A stretch of 64,000 bases of DNA from Parasedimentitalea huanghaiensis (GCF_009753675.1 NZ_WQLV01000006.1:213158-277157); one strand, 5' to 3'. Positions 45,947 to 56,176 are shown, counted from the first letter of the stretch. Numbers and translations are program-made. Notes: generated from the sequence alone by a model not told the origin.

Positions 45947-47173
45947 ATGGCGCAATCGATGTCTCGCTCACCTCTGGCACCTGCTGCATTCCCGGATCTC
46001 CCTGTTATTAAGGGTGTTCGCTTTGCCTCCGCAGCGGCTGGTGTCAAGTATCAGGGGCGGACTGATGTTATGCTGGCCCAAATGAATCCAGGTACCACTG
46101 TAGCTGGGGTGTTCACCAAGTCCGCCACACGCTCTGCGCCAGTGCGCGATTGTCAGGACAAGCTGGGCGCCGAATCTCAGGCGGGCGCTGCAATTTTGGT
46201 CAATTCTGGTAACTCCAATGCTTTTACTGGGCATTTTGGCCAAACTTCGGTGGCTGAGATCACAGAGGCCGTTGCAATGGCAACCGGCTTGCCCGCCTCC
46301 CGTGTCTTTACCGCCTCAACTGGTGTAATTGGCGAACCGCTACCTCATGATCGCATAACCGCCAAAATCAACGGCTTGGTGGACGATCTTAATGAAGTTC
46401 GGATTAAGGATGCCGCTGAGGCTATCATGACCACCGACACCTTTGCGAAGGGGGCATCGGCACAAATCCAAGTTGACGGTCAAGCCGTCTCTATTGCAGG
46501 GGTCGCCAAAGGTTCAGGTATGATTGCACCGGATATGGCCACTATGCTGGTCTATATCTTCACCGATGCCAAACTGGCTGACTCTGATCTACAATCGCTG
46601 CTGGCAAAACTCTGCAACCGCTCCTTCAATTGCATTACTGTCGACAGCGACACCTCAACTTCCGATAGCCTAATGCTCTGTGCAACCGGGGCATCGGGAG
46701 TAGACGTTAAGGGGAACAGCGACTTTGCTGCCGCACTGGAATCCGTAATGCTGGATCTGGCTCACCAGGTTGTTCGCGATGGTGAAGGCGCTACTAAGTT
46801 TGTGGAAATTCAAGTTACTGGTGCGGTTTCAGATGCAGAAGCCAAAGTTCATGGGCTCGCCATCGCCAACTCGCCTTTAGTTAAAACAGCGATCGCTGGC
46901 GAAGACCCAAACTGGGGGCGCGTGGTTATGGCCATTGGCAAATCTGGCGCAATTGCAGATCGCGATCTGCTATCCATTTCATTTGGGGATGTGCTTGTTG
47001 CTGAAAAGGGCTGGGTATCGCCCGACTACCGTGAAGAAGACGCTGCCGAGCTCATGAAGCGTGACGAAATCATTCTTAAGGTCGACTTGGGACTAGGCGG
47101 TGGCAAAACAACCGTATGGACCTGTGATTTGACCCACGGCTATATAGAAATAAATGCGGATTACCGATCATGA
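45947..47173 (+). CDS. argJ: Bifunctional ornithine acetyltransferase/N-acetylglutamate synthase
   Basis: Recycles the acetyl group in arginine synthesis. The 408-residue precursor has the self-cleavage site before Thr199 in KGSGMIAPDMATM, which makes the alpha and beta chains, and conserved VNSGNSNAFTG, TASTGVIGE and EDPNWGRV. AAGGA precedes the ATG at 45947. The stop overlaps mutT by 4 nt. Confidence 0.97.
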   Translation: MAQSMSRSPLAPAAFPDLPVIKGVRFASAAAGVKYQGRTDVMLAQMNPGTTVAGVFTKSATRSAPVRDCQDKLGAESQAGAAILVNSGNSNAFTGHFGQTSVAEITEAVAMATGLPASRVFTASTGVIGEPLPHDRITAKINGLVDDLNEVRIKDAAEAIMTTDTFAKGASAQIQVDGQAVSIAGVAKGSGMIAPDMATMLVYIFTDAKLADSDLQSLLAKLCNRSFNCITVDSDTSTSDSLMLCATGASGVDVKGNSDFAAALESVMLDLAHQVVRDGEGATKFVEIQVTGAVSDAEAKVHGLAIANSPLVKTAIAGEDPNWGRVVMAIGKSGAIADRDLLSISFGDVLVAEKGWVSPDYREEDAAELMKRDEIILKVDLGLGGGKTTVWTCDLTHGYIEINADYRS

Positions 47174-47568
47174 AAACGCTACTGGTATCAGCTGTAGCCC
47201 TAATCGACGTTGAAGGGCGGGTATTGCTTGCTCAGCGTCCTGAGGGGAAGTCTATGGCCGGTCTGTGGGAGTTTCCGGGCGGCAAAGTGGAATCTGGCGA
47301 AACCCCAGAAGCAGCTTTAGTCAGGGAGTTAGAAGAAGAGCTGGGTATCAACACCTGGTCTTCTTGCCTAGCTCCGCTGACATTTGCGAGTCACAGCTAT
47401 GATGATTTTCACTTGTTGATGCCGCTCTTTGCTTGCCGAAAGTGGAAGGGCATACCGCTTCCACAAGAAGGCCAGACTCTTAAATGGGTGCGACCCGGAG
47501 ATTTGAGGAGTTATCCCATGCCGGCAGCCGACATCCCCCTAATACCAGTGCTGCGCGACTGGCTCTAA
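47170..47568 (+). CDS. mutT: 8-oxo-dGTP diphosphatase (MutT-type Nudix)
   Basis: Cleans oxidised nucleotides from the pool. The 132-residue protein contains the Nudix box GGKVESGETPEAALVRELEEE ending in LGI, with a preceding LWEFPGG typical of MutT. Overlaps argJ (ATGA), so it is the third gene of ppiC-argJ-mutT. The 185 nt after it, up to the small gene at 47754, show no terminator I can support. Confidence 0.94.
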   Translation: MKTLLVSAVALIDVEGRVLLAQRPEGKSMAGLWEFPGGKVESGETPEAALVRELEEELGINTWSSCLAPLTFASHSYDDFHLLMPLFACRKWKGIPLPQEGQTLKWVRPGDLRSYPMPAADIPLIPVLRDWL

Positions 47569-47753
47569 GAATGCGGCCCATTAATTGAATTTCCCATGGC
47601 TTACTACCTCATATAGTGTATTATCGCCACAGATGCGCCAATTATGTACAATTTGGCTGGAATTATGAACACTTTGTTAACTTTTAATGTGTCAAATTCA
47701 TGTCAACTAGGGTTAGACTTATTCCGATGTAATTCCTTTGGGGAGGATTTGAC

Positions 47754-47888
47754 ATGCTACGTACAATCACGATGGGCTCATGTGTTTCGGTCCAAGGCAC
47801 CTATGTCCGAGCACTACCGGATGGCAAAATCGCCGTAAAAGTAGGCCAAAAAGTATACGAAGGTCGTCCAATCAAAGCGGCGGCGTAA
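47754..47888 (+). CDS. 44-residue conserved-looking small protein
   Basis: A short gene with excellent signals: GGGAGG at 47741-47746, seven nt before the ATG, and a perfect terminator 36 nt after the stop. The product begins MLRTITMGSCVSVQG and continues with LPDGKIAVKVGQKVYEGRPI. The alternation of polar and hydrophobic residues suggests a small beta barrel or hairpin. It has no membrane helix or signal peptide. I recall similar short proteins in Rhodobacterales genomes but know no function. It is a single-gene transcription unit between mutT and infB. Confidence 0.82.
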   Translation: MLRTITMGSCVSVQGTYVRALPDGKIAVKVGQKVYEGRPIKAAA

Positions 47889-47923
47889 CACGTCTATCTA
47901 CCACACTCACGGCACAGATTTAC

Positions 47924-47957
47924 GAGGGCTACTCCAGCAGTAGCCCTCTTTTTCTTT
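47924..47957 (+). terminator. Intrinsic terminator of the 44-residue gene
   Basis: GAGGGCTACT at 47924-47933 pairs exactly with AGTAGCCCTC at 47939-47948 around CCAGC, followed by TTTTTCTTT. A strong rho-independent terminator on the plus strand. Confidence 0.95.
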
Positions 47958-47967
47958 AATAGGCACA

Positions 47968-47997
47968 ACAAAAAAACCCGGCGCTAGGCCGGGGTTT
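47968..47997 (-). terminator. Intrinsic terminator of infB operon
   Basis: AAACCCGGC at 47974-47982 pairs with GCCGGGGTTT at 47988-47997 (one bulged G). On the minus strand the stem is followed by a run of T (GTTTTTTTGTTG context). It lies 24 nt after the infB stop. Confidence 0.9.
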
Positions 47998-48020
47998 CTT
48001 AAGTTGAACGCTATACCAAT

Positions 48021-50504
48021 TTACTTGAGCGTTCTGGTCACTTCTTCGCGTTCGAAGATTTCGATAACATCGTCAGCGCGAATATCGTCGTAGTTTTCAA
48101 ATGCCATACCACATTCCTGACCAGACTGAACTTCGGGCACTTCATCCTTAAAGCGCTTCAGAGTTTTCAGTGTGCCTTCGTGGATAACTACGTTATCGCG
48201 CAACAGACGGACACCCGCCGAACGACGTGCGACGCCTTCGGTAACCAAACAACCAGCGACTTTGCCGATGCCAGTAACCTTGAACACCTCTTTGATGTTC
48301 GCGTAACCGATAAAGTTTTCGCGGATCTCGTTGCTCAGCAAGCCAGAGGCAGCTGCCTTAACGTCATCTACCAGGTCATAGATCACCGAGTAATACCGGA
48401 TCTCTACGCCCTTTTGGTTGGCTGTGTTACGGGCCGAAGTGTTGGCACGTACGTTAAAGCCAAACACTGGAGCACCCGATGCTTCGGCCAGGCCGATATC
48501 GGTTTCAGTGATCGCGCCAACGCCAGAGTGCAGAACGCGAACGCGGACTTCGTCGTTGCCGATTTTGGCCATCGCCTGAACGATCGCTTCGGCTGAACCC
48601 TGCACGTCTGCTTTAACCAGAATAGGCAGCTCAGAGACGTTTTCGTCATCCTTGGCTTTGGCCATCAGCTGTTCCAGAGTGGTCGCAGCACCAGCAGCAG
48701 CGCGTTTGTCTTTCGCAGCCTGAGCCCGATACTCGGCAATTTCGCGTGCCTGAGCTTCGGTTTCGGTCACGTTCAACACGTCGCCCGCTTCAGGCGTACC
48801 GTTCAATCCCAGAACCTCAACAGGAACCGAAGGACCGGCTTCTTTGATCCGCTCGCCCTTGTCGTTGATCAACGCACGGACCTTACCGTACTGCTCACCC
48901 ACAACAAAGATATCGCCTTGGCGCAGTGTACCGTTCTGAACCAGAACAGTCGCAACCGGTCCACGGCCAACATCCAACTGAGCTTCGATCACGGCACCTT
49001 GGGCAGCACGATCAGGGTTAGCTTTCAGCTCCAGAATTTCTGCTTGCAGCGCAATGGCTTCTAGCAGTTGGTCCAGACCCTGACCAGTGGTCGCCGAGAC
49101 TTCAACGTCCTGAACTTCACCAGACATTTCTTCCACGATAACCGAGTGCTGCAGCAAATCGGTGCGCACTTTGGTCGGGTTCGCAGCAGGTTTGTCGATT
49201 TTGTTGATTGCAACAATCATCGGCACGTTAGCAGCCTGGGCGTGGTTGATCGCTTCGATGGTCTGCGGCATGACCGCATCATCAGCAGCCACAACCAAGA
49301 TCACGATGTCAGTCACATCGGCACCACGCGAACGCATAGACGTAAATGCCGCGTGGCCCGGAGTATCCAAGAAGCTAAGAACAGCACCATCTTTGGTTTT
49401 CACCTGGTAGGCACCGATGTGCTGTGTGATGCCGCCGGCTTCGCCAGCAACAACCCGCGCATTGCGGATCGCGTCCAAGATCGAAGTCTTACCGTGATCA
49501 ACGTGACCCATAATCGTAACAACCGGAGGCCGCGACTTCAGATCTTCGTCTTTATCTTCAGTTTCGTTGATGACGTCTTCAACGTCCGAATCGGAAACAC
49601 GAACCATAGTGTGGCCGAATTCCTCGATGATCAGTTCTGCAGTATCCGCATCAATTGTCTGGTTCTGAGTAACCATCAGACCCATGTTCATCAGTGCTTT
49701 TACTACATCTCCAACACGCTCCGCCATCCGAACGGCCAACTCAGAAACCAAAATGGCTTCGGGCAGCTGAACTTCGCGGAATACCTTTTCGCGCTCAACC
49801 GTTCCCATGGCTTTTTGACGGGCACGTTCTTGCTTACGCTTCATCGACGCCATTGAACGGTGACGGTTACCGGCACCACCAGTGGCCTGACCCAATGTCA
49901 GTTTACCCGACCGACGACTGTCGGCTTGGCCTTTGCCGCGGTTTTGGCGCTGATCGCGTTCACGATCTGATTTACGCGGCGTCGCTGCAGGGGCAGGTTT
50001 TCCAAAGTTCGCAGTACGCGGTGCAGCATCAGCTGGCTTTTCCGCAACAGGGGCAGGAGCAGCTCGTTCGGCTGCCACTTCAGCTTCGCGCTTCTTGCGC
50101 TCTGCTTCTTCGATTTTAGCTTTGGCACGCTCTTCAGCTTCTCGCTGTTCGCGTTCCTTCTGTTCCATTTCGGCACGGCGACGCGCACGGCTTTCTTCGC
50201 GTTCTTTTTCTTCAGCCGCTCGTTTAGCGATATCTTCCGCTTCACGTGCCTTGGCGAGCTGCACCGCTTTTAGGCGGCGAGCCATTTCTACATCGGTGAT
50301 ACCAGCAGGTCGACGTGATGGGTCACCAACAGGAGCAGAACTTGATCCACCCCGGCCGGCACCCGGCTTGGGGACCACAACGCGCTTACGCTTGGTTTCC
50401 ACCACGACACTCTTGGTCCGACCATGGCTGAAACTCTGTTTCACGTTCCCGGGCCGGGCCCCACCACGAAGTCCCAAAGTCTTTTTGCCGTCACTATCGC
50501 TCAT
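48021..50504 (-). CDS. infB: Translation initiation factor IF-2
   Basis: GTPase that brings initiator tRNA to the ribosome. The 827-residue protein has a long, charged N-terminal region (about 1-235, Lys/Glu/Arg/Ala-rich coiled coil), the IF2_N segment, and the G domain with GHVDHGKT at 333-340, DTPGHAAF and NKID, followed by domains II-IV. Last gene of rimP-nusA-ylxR-infB; its ATG overlaps the ylxR stop (TAATG). Confidence 0.99.
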   Translation of the reverse strand: MSDSDGKKTLGLRGGARPGNVKQSFSHGRTKSVVVETKRKRVVVPKPGAGRGGSSSAPVGDPSRRPAGITDVEMARRLKAVQLAKAREAEDIAKRAAEEKEREESRARRRAEMEQKEREQREAEERAKAKIEEAERKKREAEVAAERAAPAPVAEKPADAAPRTANFGKPAPAATPRKSDRERDQRQNRGKGQADSRRSGKLTLGQATGGAGNRHRSMASMKRKQERARQKAMGTVEREKVFREVQLPEAILVSELAVRMAERVGDVVKALMNMGLMVTQNQTIDADTAELIIEEFGHTMVRVSDSDVEDVINETEDKDEDLKSRPPVVTIMGHVDHGKTSILDAIRNARVVAGEAGGITQHIGAYQVKTKDGAVLSFLDTPGHAAFTSMRSRGADVTDIVILVVAADDAVMPQTIEAINHAQAANVPMIVAINKIDKPAANPTKVRTDLLQHSVIVEEMSGEVQDVEVSATTGQGLDQLLEAIALQAEILELKANPDRAAQGAVIEAQLDVGRGPVATVLVQNGTLRQGDIFVVGEQYGKVRALINDKGERIKEAGPSVPVEVLGLNGTPEAGDVLNVTETEAQAREIAEYRAQAAKDKRAAAGAATTLEQLMAKAKDDENVSELPILVKADVQGSAEAIVQAMAKIGNDEVRVRVLHSGVGAITETDIGLAEASGAPVFGFNVRANTSARNTANQKGVEIRYYSVIYDLVDDVKAAASGLLSNEIRENFIGYANIKEVFKVTGIGKVAGCLVTEGVARRSAGVRLLRDNVVIHEGTLKTLKRFKDEVPEVQSGQECGMAFENYDDIRADDVIEIFEREEVTRTLK

Positions 50505-51133
50505 TAAGATTTGTATCCTTCTGTGCGGCCGTTGCCGCCCACTGTTTTACGCATGCCCTGCAGTCGCTGCGCTTCCTCTACAACACGTTTGCTGAGTCCA
50601 CCAGAGGAGAGCGCTGCATGTATCACAGTTTCTCGGCCAAAAGCCATGCCTAGTTCATCTGCGGTCAGGCAACCAATATAGCTACCTAAGTGTGGCGTGC
50701 TCAATTTAGACTTACCACGCCCGGACCCATCTATGGCTTGTATCAGCACCTGGGCCTCTTCTTTGGACAGCCAGTCTTTGACTTTTTCATAGCCACCTAC
50801 TGCTGCACCTGACTTACGAGCCAGACTGAGCAATTCGACAAGGCGGCGCAGAATCTGCCGCTCCACCTCATCAACCAGCCCGTCGGGCATTGTCACCTGG
50901 GTTTTAAAACCGCGCGAAAAGAGTTTTTTCTTTACTGCAACTTCAAGAGCTTCCCGCTCGGCAGTCACATAGACCCCACGACCAGGTAGCTTGCCCATAA
51001 TATCCGCAACGACTTGCCCATCCGGACCGACGACAAAACGCACCAATCCGTGTTTTGGCTGCACCTCGCCCGTGGCAAGACATTTGCGATCTGGACCATT
51101 ACTTAGGTCCATTGAGTTGCTAGCGCCACCCAT
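50504..51133 (-). CDS. YlxR-type RNA-binding protein with L7Ae-like domain
   Basis: A 209-residue protein. The YlxR domain covers about 12-90 ([21 protein letters not shown], then [10 protein letters not shown]), followed by an L7Ae/eL8-like domain ([21 protein letters not shown]). The two are usually separate genes in Gram-positives and fused in alphaproteobacteria. A role in RNA binding beside nusA and infB is inferred. I used ATG at 51133; a TTG at 51139 is possible. Confidence 0.9.
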   Translation of the reverse strand: MGGASNSMDLSNGPDRKCLATGEVQPKHGLVRFVVGPDGQVVADIMGKLPGRGVYVTAEREALEVAVKKKLFSRGFKTQVTMPDGLVDEVERQILRRLVELLSLARKSGAAVGGYEKVKDWLSKEEAQVLIQAIDGSGRGKSKLSTPHLGSYIGCLTADELGMAFGRETVIHAALSSGGLSKRVVEEAQRLQGMRKTVGGNGRTEGYKS

Positions 51134-51156
51134 GTTCAAACACTCGAGGCCTGAGA

Positions 51157-52785
51157 TCAGGCCTCGGCCTCCGATTGTTGTTCATCTTCATCTGCGTCTT
51201 CGGAAACTTCTTCTTCCACTTCCAAATCTGCCGGATCAACCCAGCCCAACAGAACACGTGCTGTCATGACCAGTGTTTGTGCTTCTTCTAGCGACACCTC
51301 AAACGGCTCTAGAATGCCGTCGTCCTTGATTCGCTCGCCGTTCTCAGTGGTCCAGCCGCCGGCAAGTTCCCAATCTGCGCAGGTCGCAAAATCTTCCAAT
51401 GTCTTAACGCCGTCTTGGGCTAGGGCTTCAATCATTTTGGGGGTCAGACCCTCAAAGTTGATTAAGCTGTCCTCAACACCCAGAGCCCGGGCTGCTTCGA
51501 TGGCCGCCTTGGCCTGCGCTTCAATATGGTCACGCGCGCGGGCCTGCAGTTCGGCAGCTGTCGCATCATCCACACCGTCAATGACGAGCAGCTCCTCTAG
51601 TTCGACGTAGGCCACCTCTTCAAGGTTGGTAAAGCCTTCGGACACCAGAAGTTGAGCAAAGAACTCGTCAAGGTCCAGAACTTCCATGAACAGCCCAGTG
51701 CGGGCCTCAAATTCTTTCTGGCGACGGGCGCTTTCTTCTTCTTCAGTCATGATGTCGATATCAAGACCAGTCAGCTGGGACGCAAGGCGAACGTTCTGGC
51801 CACGGCGACCAATCGCCAGGCTCAGCTGCTCTTCAGGCACCACAACTTCGATTTTTCCAGCTTCTTCATCCAGAACAACTTTGGAGACTTCGGCAGGCTG
51901 CAACGCATTCACCAAGAAGGTCGGCTGATCATCATTCCACGGGATGATGTCAATCTTTTCACCCTGCAACTCATTCACAACAGCCTGAACCCGGCTACCG
52001 CGCATACCAACACAGGCACCTACAGGATCAATCGAGCCATCATATGAGATCACAGCGATCTTTGCGCGCGAACCCGGGTCACGGGCTACTGCTTTGATAT
52101 CGATGATACCGTCATAGATTTCAGGCACTTCCATCTTGAACAGTTCAGCCATAAATTCTGGCGCTGTCCGGCTCAGGAAAATCTGCGGGCCACGGGGCTC
52201 GCGGCGCACATCCTTAATGTAGCAACGGATGCGGTCATTCGGGCGATAGCTCTCGCGACCGATTTTTTCGTTGCGGCGAAGAATTGCTTCACCAGCGCCG
52301 ACATCAACGATGACGTTGCCATATTCTTCACGTTTGACCAGCCCATTGATGATGCTGCCAGCGCGATCTTTGAATTCTTCGAACTGACGGTCACGTTCTG
52401 CTTCACGAATTTTCTGCAGGATCACCTGTTTGGCCGACTGTGCGGCAATACGGCCCATTTCGACCGGCGGTACTTCTTCGACGAAAGTCGCACCAACTTC
52501 GGGTTCCGCCATGTACTGTTTGGCTTGTTCGACGGTGAATTCAGACTGGTAATTCTCCAGATCTTCATCCTCGACCACTGTGCGCACTCGAGTAAACGTG
52601 GCTTTACCGGTTTTGCGATCGATCGCTACCCGGATATCCATTTCGCTACCGTAACGGCTCTTGGCTGCTCGGGCCAAGCTTTCTTCCATCGCGTCGACAA
52701 CCAGGCTGGGGTCGATCATCTTCTCGCGGGCTACCGCTTCGGCGGTCTGCAAGAGTTCCAGCTGGTTAGCAGAGGTGATTGCCAT
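51157..52785 (-). CDS. nusA: Transcription termination/antitermination factor NusA
   Basis: RNA polymerase-binding elongation factor. The 542-residue protein has the N-terminal polymerase-binding domain, an S1 domain at about 135-200 (NVIVDVGAGEAILRR), two KH domains (GACVGMRGSRVQAVVNEL and AIGRRGQNVRLASQLTG), and C-terminal helix-hairpin-helix acidic repeats ending in a Glu/Asp-rich tail. Overlaps the rimP stop by one nt. Known NusA autoregulation in E. coli makes the leader hairpin at 53391-53413 interesting. Confidence 0.98.
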   Translation of the reverse strand: MAITSANQLELLQTAEAVAREKMIDPSLVVDAMEESLARAAKSRYGSEMDIRVAIDRKTGKATFTRVRTVVEDEDLENYQSEFTVEQAKQYMAEPEVGATFVEEVPPVEMGRIAAQSAKQVILQKIREAERDRQFEEFKDRAGSIINGLVKREEYGNVIVDVGAGEAILRRNEKIGRESYRPNDRIRCYIKDVRREPRGPQIFLSRTAPEFMAELFKMEVPEIYDGIIDIKAVARDPGSRAKIAVISYDGSIDPVGACVGMRGSRVQAVVNELQGEKIDIIPWNDDQPTFLVNALQPAEVSKVVLDEEAGKIEVVVPEEQLSLAIGRRGQNVRLASQLTGLDIDIMTEEEESARRQKEFEARTGLFMEVLDLDEFFAQLLVSEGFTNLEEVAYVELEELLVIDGVDDATAAELQARARDHIEAQAKAAIEAARALGVEDSLINFEGLTPKMIEALAQDGVKTLEDFATCADWELAGGWTTENGERIKDDGILEPFEVSLEEAQTLVMTARVLLGWVDPADLEVEEEVSEDADEDEQQSEAEA

Positions 52786-53366
52786 TATTCTTTCTCCTCT
52801 TCGGACCCTTCGGTCTCGATCTCGTCGAATGCATTCTCGTTCAAAGCGCCTGCATCTTTACGCTGGCGCAACATTTCCTTGATCAACTCGTCGGTCAACA
52901 CCAATTTGGCATCGCTCAACCAGTCGAACTGCAATCCAATGGTGCCTTCTTCAACGTTGATCAGCACCTCTTCGCCTTCGACACCCGCCAGCTCGCCTTT
53001 AAAACGACGCCGACCACCGATCAGTTCACCAGTCTCGATCTTGGCTTCATATCCTTCAAACATGGCGAAATCTTTCAGCCGTGTCAGCGGTCGGTCGATT
53101 CCCGGGCTGGATACCTCTAGAGCATAGGCGTCTAGGATCGGATCTTCTACATCCAAAACTGCACTTACAGCATTTGAGATCACGGCGCAGTCATCCACCT
53201 CAATGCCACCTTCAGGCTTGTCAGCCATGATCTGCAAAGCGGTTGTTTTACCTGACATCAGTCGAACACGCACCAACTCATAACCAAGATCTTCAATCAC
53301 AGGTGTGATAATCTCGGCCATACGGCGATCAATGGCAGCTTTGGCAATCAGGTCGTTTGTCATCAT
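52785..53366 (-). CDS. rimP: Ribosome maturation factor RimP
   Basis: Needed for 30S subunit maturation. The 193-residue protein has the RimP N-terminal alpha/beta domain ([20 protein letters not shown]), [13 protein letters not shown], and a C-terminal SH3-like domain, with an acidic tail. First gene of the operon. Tandem ATG codons at 53366 and 53363 make the exact start uncertain by one residue. Confidence 0.96.
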   Translation of the reverse strand: MMTNDLIAKAAIDRRMAEIITPVIEDLGYELVRVRLMSGKTTALQIMADKPEGGIEVDDCAVISNAVSAVLDVEDPILDAYALEVSSPGIDRPLTRLKDFAMFEGYEAKIETGELIGGRRRFKGELAGVEGEEVLINVEEGTIGLQFDWLSDAKLVLTDELIKEMLRQRKDAGALNENAFDEIETEGSEEEKE

Positions 53367-53390
53367 GATCCATCACATGCGTTACAGCAC

Positions 53391-53413
53391 AAAAAAACGG
53401 GCGCGCGGCCCGT
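53391..53413 (-). terminator. Terminator/attenuator hairpin in the rimP leader
   Basis: Read on the minus strand, ACGGGC-CGCGC-GCCCGT is followed by a run of seven T (53397 down to 53391), 25 nt before the rimP ATG. It could terminate the upstream minus-strand pair pip-SBP, but a promoter-like element at 53469-53497 lies between them, which would put the hairpin in the rimP 5' leader as an attenuator. Confidence 0.8.
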
Positions 53414-53468
53414 CGAAAATTCCGATGGTGCTTCGTACCCAAGGCCCGACGCGCCGCTGTTGAATTGG

Positions 53469-53497
53469 GATATAGGCGGGACTGAGCGAATCTGCAA
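53469..53497 (-). promoter_or_regulatory. Promoter of the rimP-nusA-ylxR-infB operon
   Basis: On the minus strand TTGCAG (53497-53492) and TATATC (53474-53469) are separated by 17 nt, giving a predicted start near 53462 and a leader of about 95 nt. The hexamers and CCTATAT context resemble the dnaK promoter at 35351. Confidence 0.65.
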
Positions 53498-53555
53498 GCC
53501 CTCAGTTCTTCTCGTCCCAAATACCTCTTCCCGGTGCCTTTGGAAGCAGCAAGAT

Positions 53556-54404
53556 TTAGACCCGCCACCACCGTTCAGCAATTCGCCCGTCGTCTAATGC
53601 AACCCGCTTGCCGATCACTTTTGGCACACCAATTCCTGAGTGAGTCGCCAGCGCCATTTCCTGCTGGGACGGAAGATAACGGAAATCCCCTCGCTTGATC
53701 AGGCCGCTGGGATCAGGAAGAGCCGATATATCGACATAACCATCGCGCAGCGCCTCGGCGCGAACCGATGCGTCAGGGATCACAATCACTTCGATCTGAT
53801 CTACCCACCCCGCCTGCCCGTCTTTATGGTTCCTCTCGAACTTCGTTGCACGAAAGCGCCGACCGTCCTGAAAATGCTCGACCTGATAGCAACCTGTACC
53901 GCAAGCCACGGACAGCGGCGCATCAATATGACCCGCGCGAGCGATGATGAACGCAGGGTCAGCTAATAGATATGGGAAACCAGGGTTTGATATCACTAAC
54001 TCTAGCTTCAGTTTCTGATCAGAAAGAACAGTAACGTGCTGGATTTTCGCGTTTTCAGGCAGATCATGCGCCAATAACGAAGCCGCAACATCATTTGCTG
54101 TCATTGACTGGCCATCATGAAAACGAACACCTGAGCGTAGATCGAATGTCCAGACACGTGCATCCGAATTGCTTCGCCACTTACTTGCAAGCTCACCGCG
54201 CAACACCCCATCGGGTGCAATTTCGGTCAGGGTATGATACAGGGCTCCGCGCGCCACCACATCAAGAAAGCCACCTTCGCGTGGCACAGCCAATCGCAAA
54301 GTGCCGCCCGGCTGCGGCGCTGCGGACAACGACGTACCGGTTGCGGCCAGCAATGCAGCAGCAGCACCCGAGGTAAACAGTGCACGGCGGTCGATCCGAC
54401 TCAT
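53556..54404 (-). CDS. Short family 5 solute-binding protein, Tat-type signal
   Basis: A 282-residue protein starting with a twin-arginine-like signal (SRIDRRALFTSGAAAALLAATG), then the N-terminal part of a peptide/nickel-binding SBP_bac_5 fold (GGTLRLAVP, TEIAPDGVLRGELASKW, WTFDLRSGVRFHDGQSMTANDV). Normal family members have about 500 or more residues; this lacks most of domain III. The frame is intact to a clean stop, so it looks like a naturally short form rather than a recent truncation. It abuts the pip stop without a gap and may bind small peptides; no ABC permease is near. Confidence 0.82.
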   Translation of the reverse strand: MSRIDRRALFTSGAAAALLAATGTSLSAAPQPGGTLRLAVPREGGFLDVVARGALYHTLTEIAPDGVLRGELASKWRSNSDARVWTFDLRSGVRFHDGQSMTANDVAASLLAHDLPENAKIQHVTVLSDQKLKLELVISNPGFPYLLADPAFIIARAGHIDAPLSVACGTGCYQVEHFQDGRRFRATKFERNHKDGQAGWVDQIEVIVIPDASVRAEALRDGYVDISALPDPSGLIKRGDFRYLPSQQEMALATHSGIGVPKVIGKRVALDDGRIAERWWRV

Positions 54405-55379
54405 CTATAGATCCTCTGCAATGCGGTTCATCACTAAAACCAGTTCTGCGCTGATTCCCGGTTCAGACAATGCGTGTCCTGCTCCGCGAACCATTTTCAA
54501 CTCGCCTGCTGGCCACAACTCATTTAAACGCCAAGCCATGACTGGTGGGCATATCATATCATAGCGCCCTTGCACGATGACACCTGGGATATGCGATATG
54601 CGGCCCATGTTGGCCAATATTTGTCCATCTTTTTCAAGAAACCCATGATTGGTGAAATAGTGATTCTCCAACCGGGCAAAAGCACGGGCATAGTCTCCTG
54701 GGCTTTCGCCTGATGTTCCATTGGAATGAATTGATGCGAGCGCATTTTCCCAAGCAGACCACGCGCGACCATAGCGAATTTCTTCTGAAATATTTCCGGA
54801 AAACAGCCTCTTATTATAGGCTGCAATCATATCGCCACGTTCATTCTCAGGGATCAAAGCCACAAATCTGGCCCAGGTCTCAGGCCAGAATTTTCCAGCG
54901 CCGCCGCCATAAAACCAGTCCAATTCTGCTTCGGTCATCAAGAACACACCACGCAGAATTAAATGCCGAACCCGGTCAGGGTGTGCCTGCGCATAAATCA
55001 ACGACAAAGTTGCGCCCCAGCTGCCGCCAAATACCATCCAGCTATCAATTTCCAGCTGACGGCGAATCAGTTCCATATCAGCCACCAAATGCCAGGTCGT
55101 ATTATCCTGACACGATGCGTGCGGCGTTGATCGTCCACAGCCTCGTTGATCAAAGAGAATCACACGATAAACATCAGGATCAAAATAGCGCCGCATTGCC
55201 GGGCTACTGCCGCCACCGGGGCCACCGTGGCACACAACAACAGGTACACCTTGTGGATTGCCACATTGCTCCACATATATGCGATGCCCTTGCCCAACAT
55301 CGATCATCCGTTGATCAAATGCTTCAACTGGCGGGTAAAGATATTGCACTGCGTGCTTTTGATCTCGGTATTTGTCCAT
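54405..55379 (-). CDS. pip: Proline iminopeptidase
   Basis: Alpha/beta hydrolase that releases N-terminal proline from peptides. The 324-residue protein has HGGPGGGSSP (oxyanion region), RGCGRSTPHA, the nucleophile Ser in GGSWGATLSL, and the C-terminal catalytic His in GAGHALSE. Length matches family S33. Immediately followed by the solute-binding protein gene (TAG-ATG), suggesting a peptide uptake/cleavage pair; divergent from ubiG. Confidence 0.95.
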   Translation of the reverse strand: MDKYRDQKHAVQYLYPPVEAFDQRMIDVGQGHRIYVEQCGNPQGVPVVVCHGGPGGGSSPAMRRYFDPDVYRVILFDQRGCGRSTPHASCQDNTTWHLVADMELIRRQLEIDSWMVFGGSWGATLSLIYAQAHPDRVRHLILRGVFLMTEAELDWFYGGGAGKFWPETWARFVALIPENERGDMIAAYNKRLFSGNISEEIRYGRAWSAWENALASIHSNGTSGESPGDYARAFARLENHYFTNHGFLEKDGQILANMGRISHIPGVIVQGRYDMICPPVMAWRLNELWPAGELKMVRGAGHALSEPGISAELVLVMNRIAEDL

Positions 55380-55429
55380 TACTGACCTGATTGAGAATGT
55401 CTGACCTAAAAGAACACACGGAGACAGGA

Positions 55430-56176
55430 ATGCAAGCGCCTCAATCCACGGTGGATCCTTCGGAGATCGCCAAATTCGAAGCTATGGCCGCAGAATGGTG
55501 GGATCCCAACGGTAAATTCAAGCCGTTGCACATGCTGAATCCTTGTCGGCTGGACTATATCACACAACAGATCTCTGGCGAATTTGATCGCGATCTGACC
55601 TCCCGCAATCCGTTTTCCGGATTACGTGTGCTGGATATTGGATGCGGTGGCGGGTTATTGTCGGAACCAATGGCGCGCTTGGGTGCCACAGTGGTTGGAG
55701 CGGACGCCGCCGAAGGCAATTTACCCGTAGCACGCATCCATGCAGAGCAATCCGGACTGGAAATCGACTACCGCCACACCACTGCCGAAGCAATGGCTGA
55801 AGCAGGTGAGCAATTCGATGTCGTGTTGAACATGGAAGTGGTGGAACATGTTTCAGATCCGTTGGCCTATCTAACTGCGACCCAACAACTGCTACGCCCT
55901 GGCGGTTTGGAAATATGTTCGACCATTAACCGAAACGCCAAAAGTTTTGCCATGGCAATTGTCGGCGCCGAAATTGTCATGCGCTGGCTACCACGAGGCA
56001 CACATGAATGGTCAAAATTCATCACACCGGACGAACTCTGCGATTTGCTGTCAAAGGCTGGGCTGACACCGGTGGATCGCAAGGGCTTTCTCTTCAATCC
56101 TATCACTTGGGGTTGGTCAATCTCCGCCCGAGATCTTAGCGTAAACTATGTCACTGCCAGCACTAAACCCAAATAG
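55430..56176 (+). CDS. ubiG: Ubiquinone biosynthesis O-methyltransferase
   Basis: Carries out both O-methylations in ubiquinone synthesis. The 248-residue protein has [22 protein letters not shown] at the N-terminus and the SAM-binding [20 protein letters not shown] chose the ATG at 55430 because GGAG (55420-55423) lies six nt upstream and the length then matches UbiG; upstream in-frame TTG 55391 and ATG 55397 are less likely. A 237-bp gene-free stretch follows, with a candidate structured RNA. Confidence 0.94.
   Translation: MQAPQSTVDPSEIAKFEAMAAEWWDPNGKFKPLHMLNPCRLDYITQQISGEFDRDLTSRNPFSGLRVLDIGCGGGLLSEPMARLGATVVGADAAEGNLPVARIHAEQSGLEIDYRHTTAEAMAEAGEQFDVVLNMEVVEHVSDPLAYLTATQQLLRPGGLEICSTINRNAKSFAMAIVGAEIVMRWLPRGTHEWSKFITPDELCDLLSKAGLTPVDRKGFLFNPITWGWSISARDLSVNYVTASTKPK

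Noticed and set aside
49068..49856. 262-codon open frame opposite infB
   Set aside because: Antisense shadow of the conserved G domain of infB, low-complexity Asn/His/Arg composition, no start signal.
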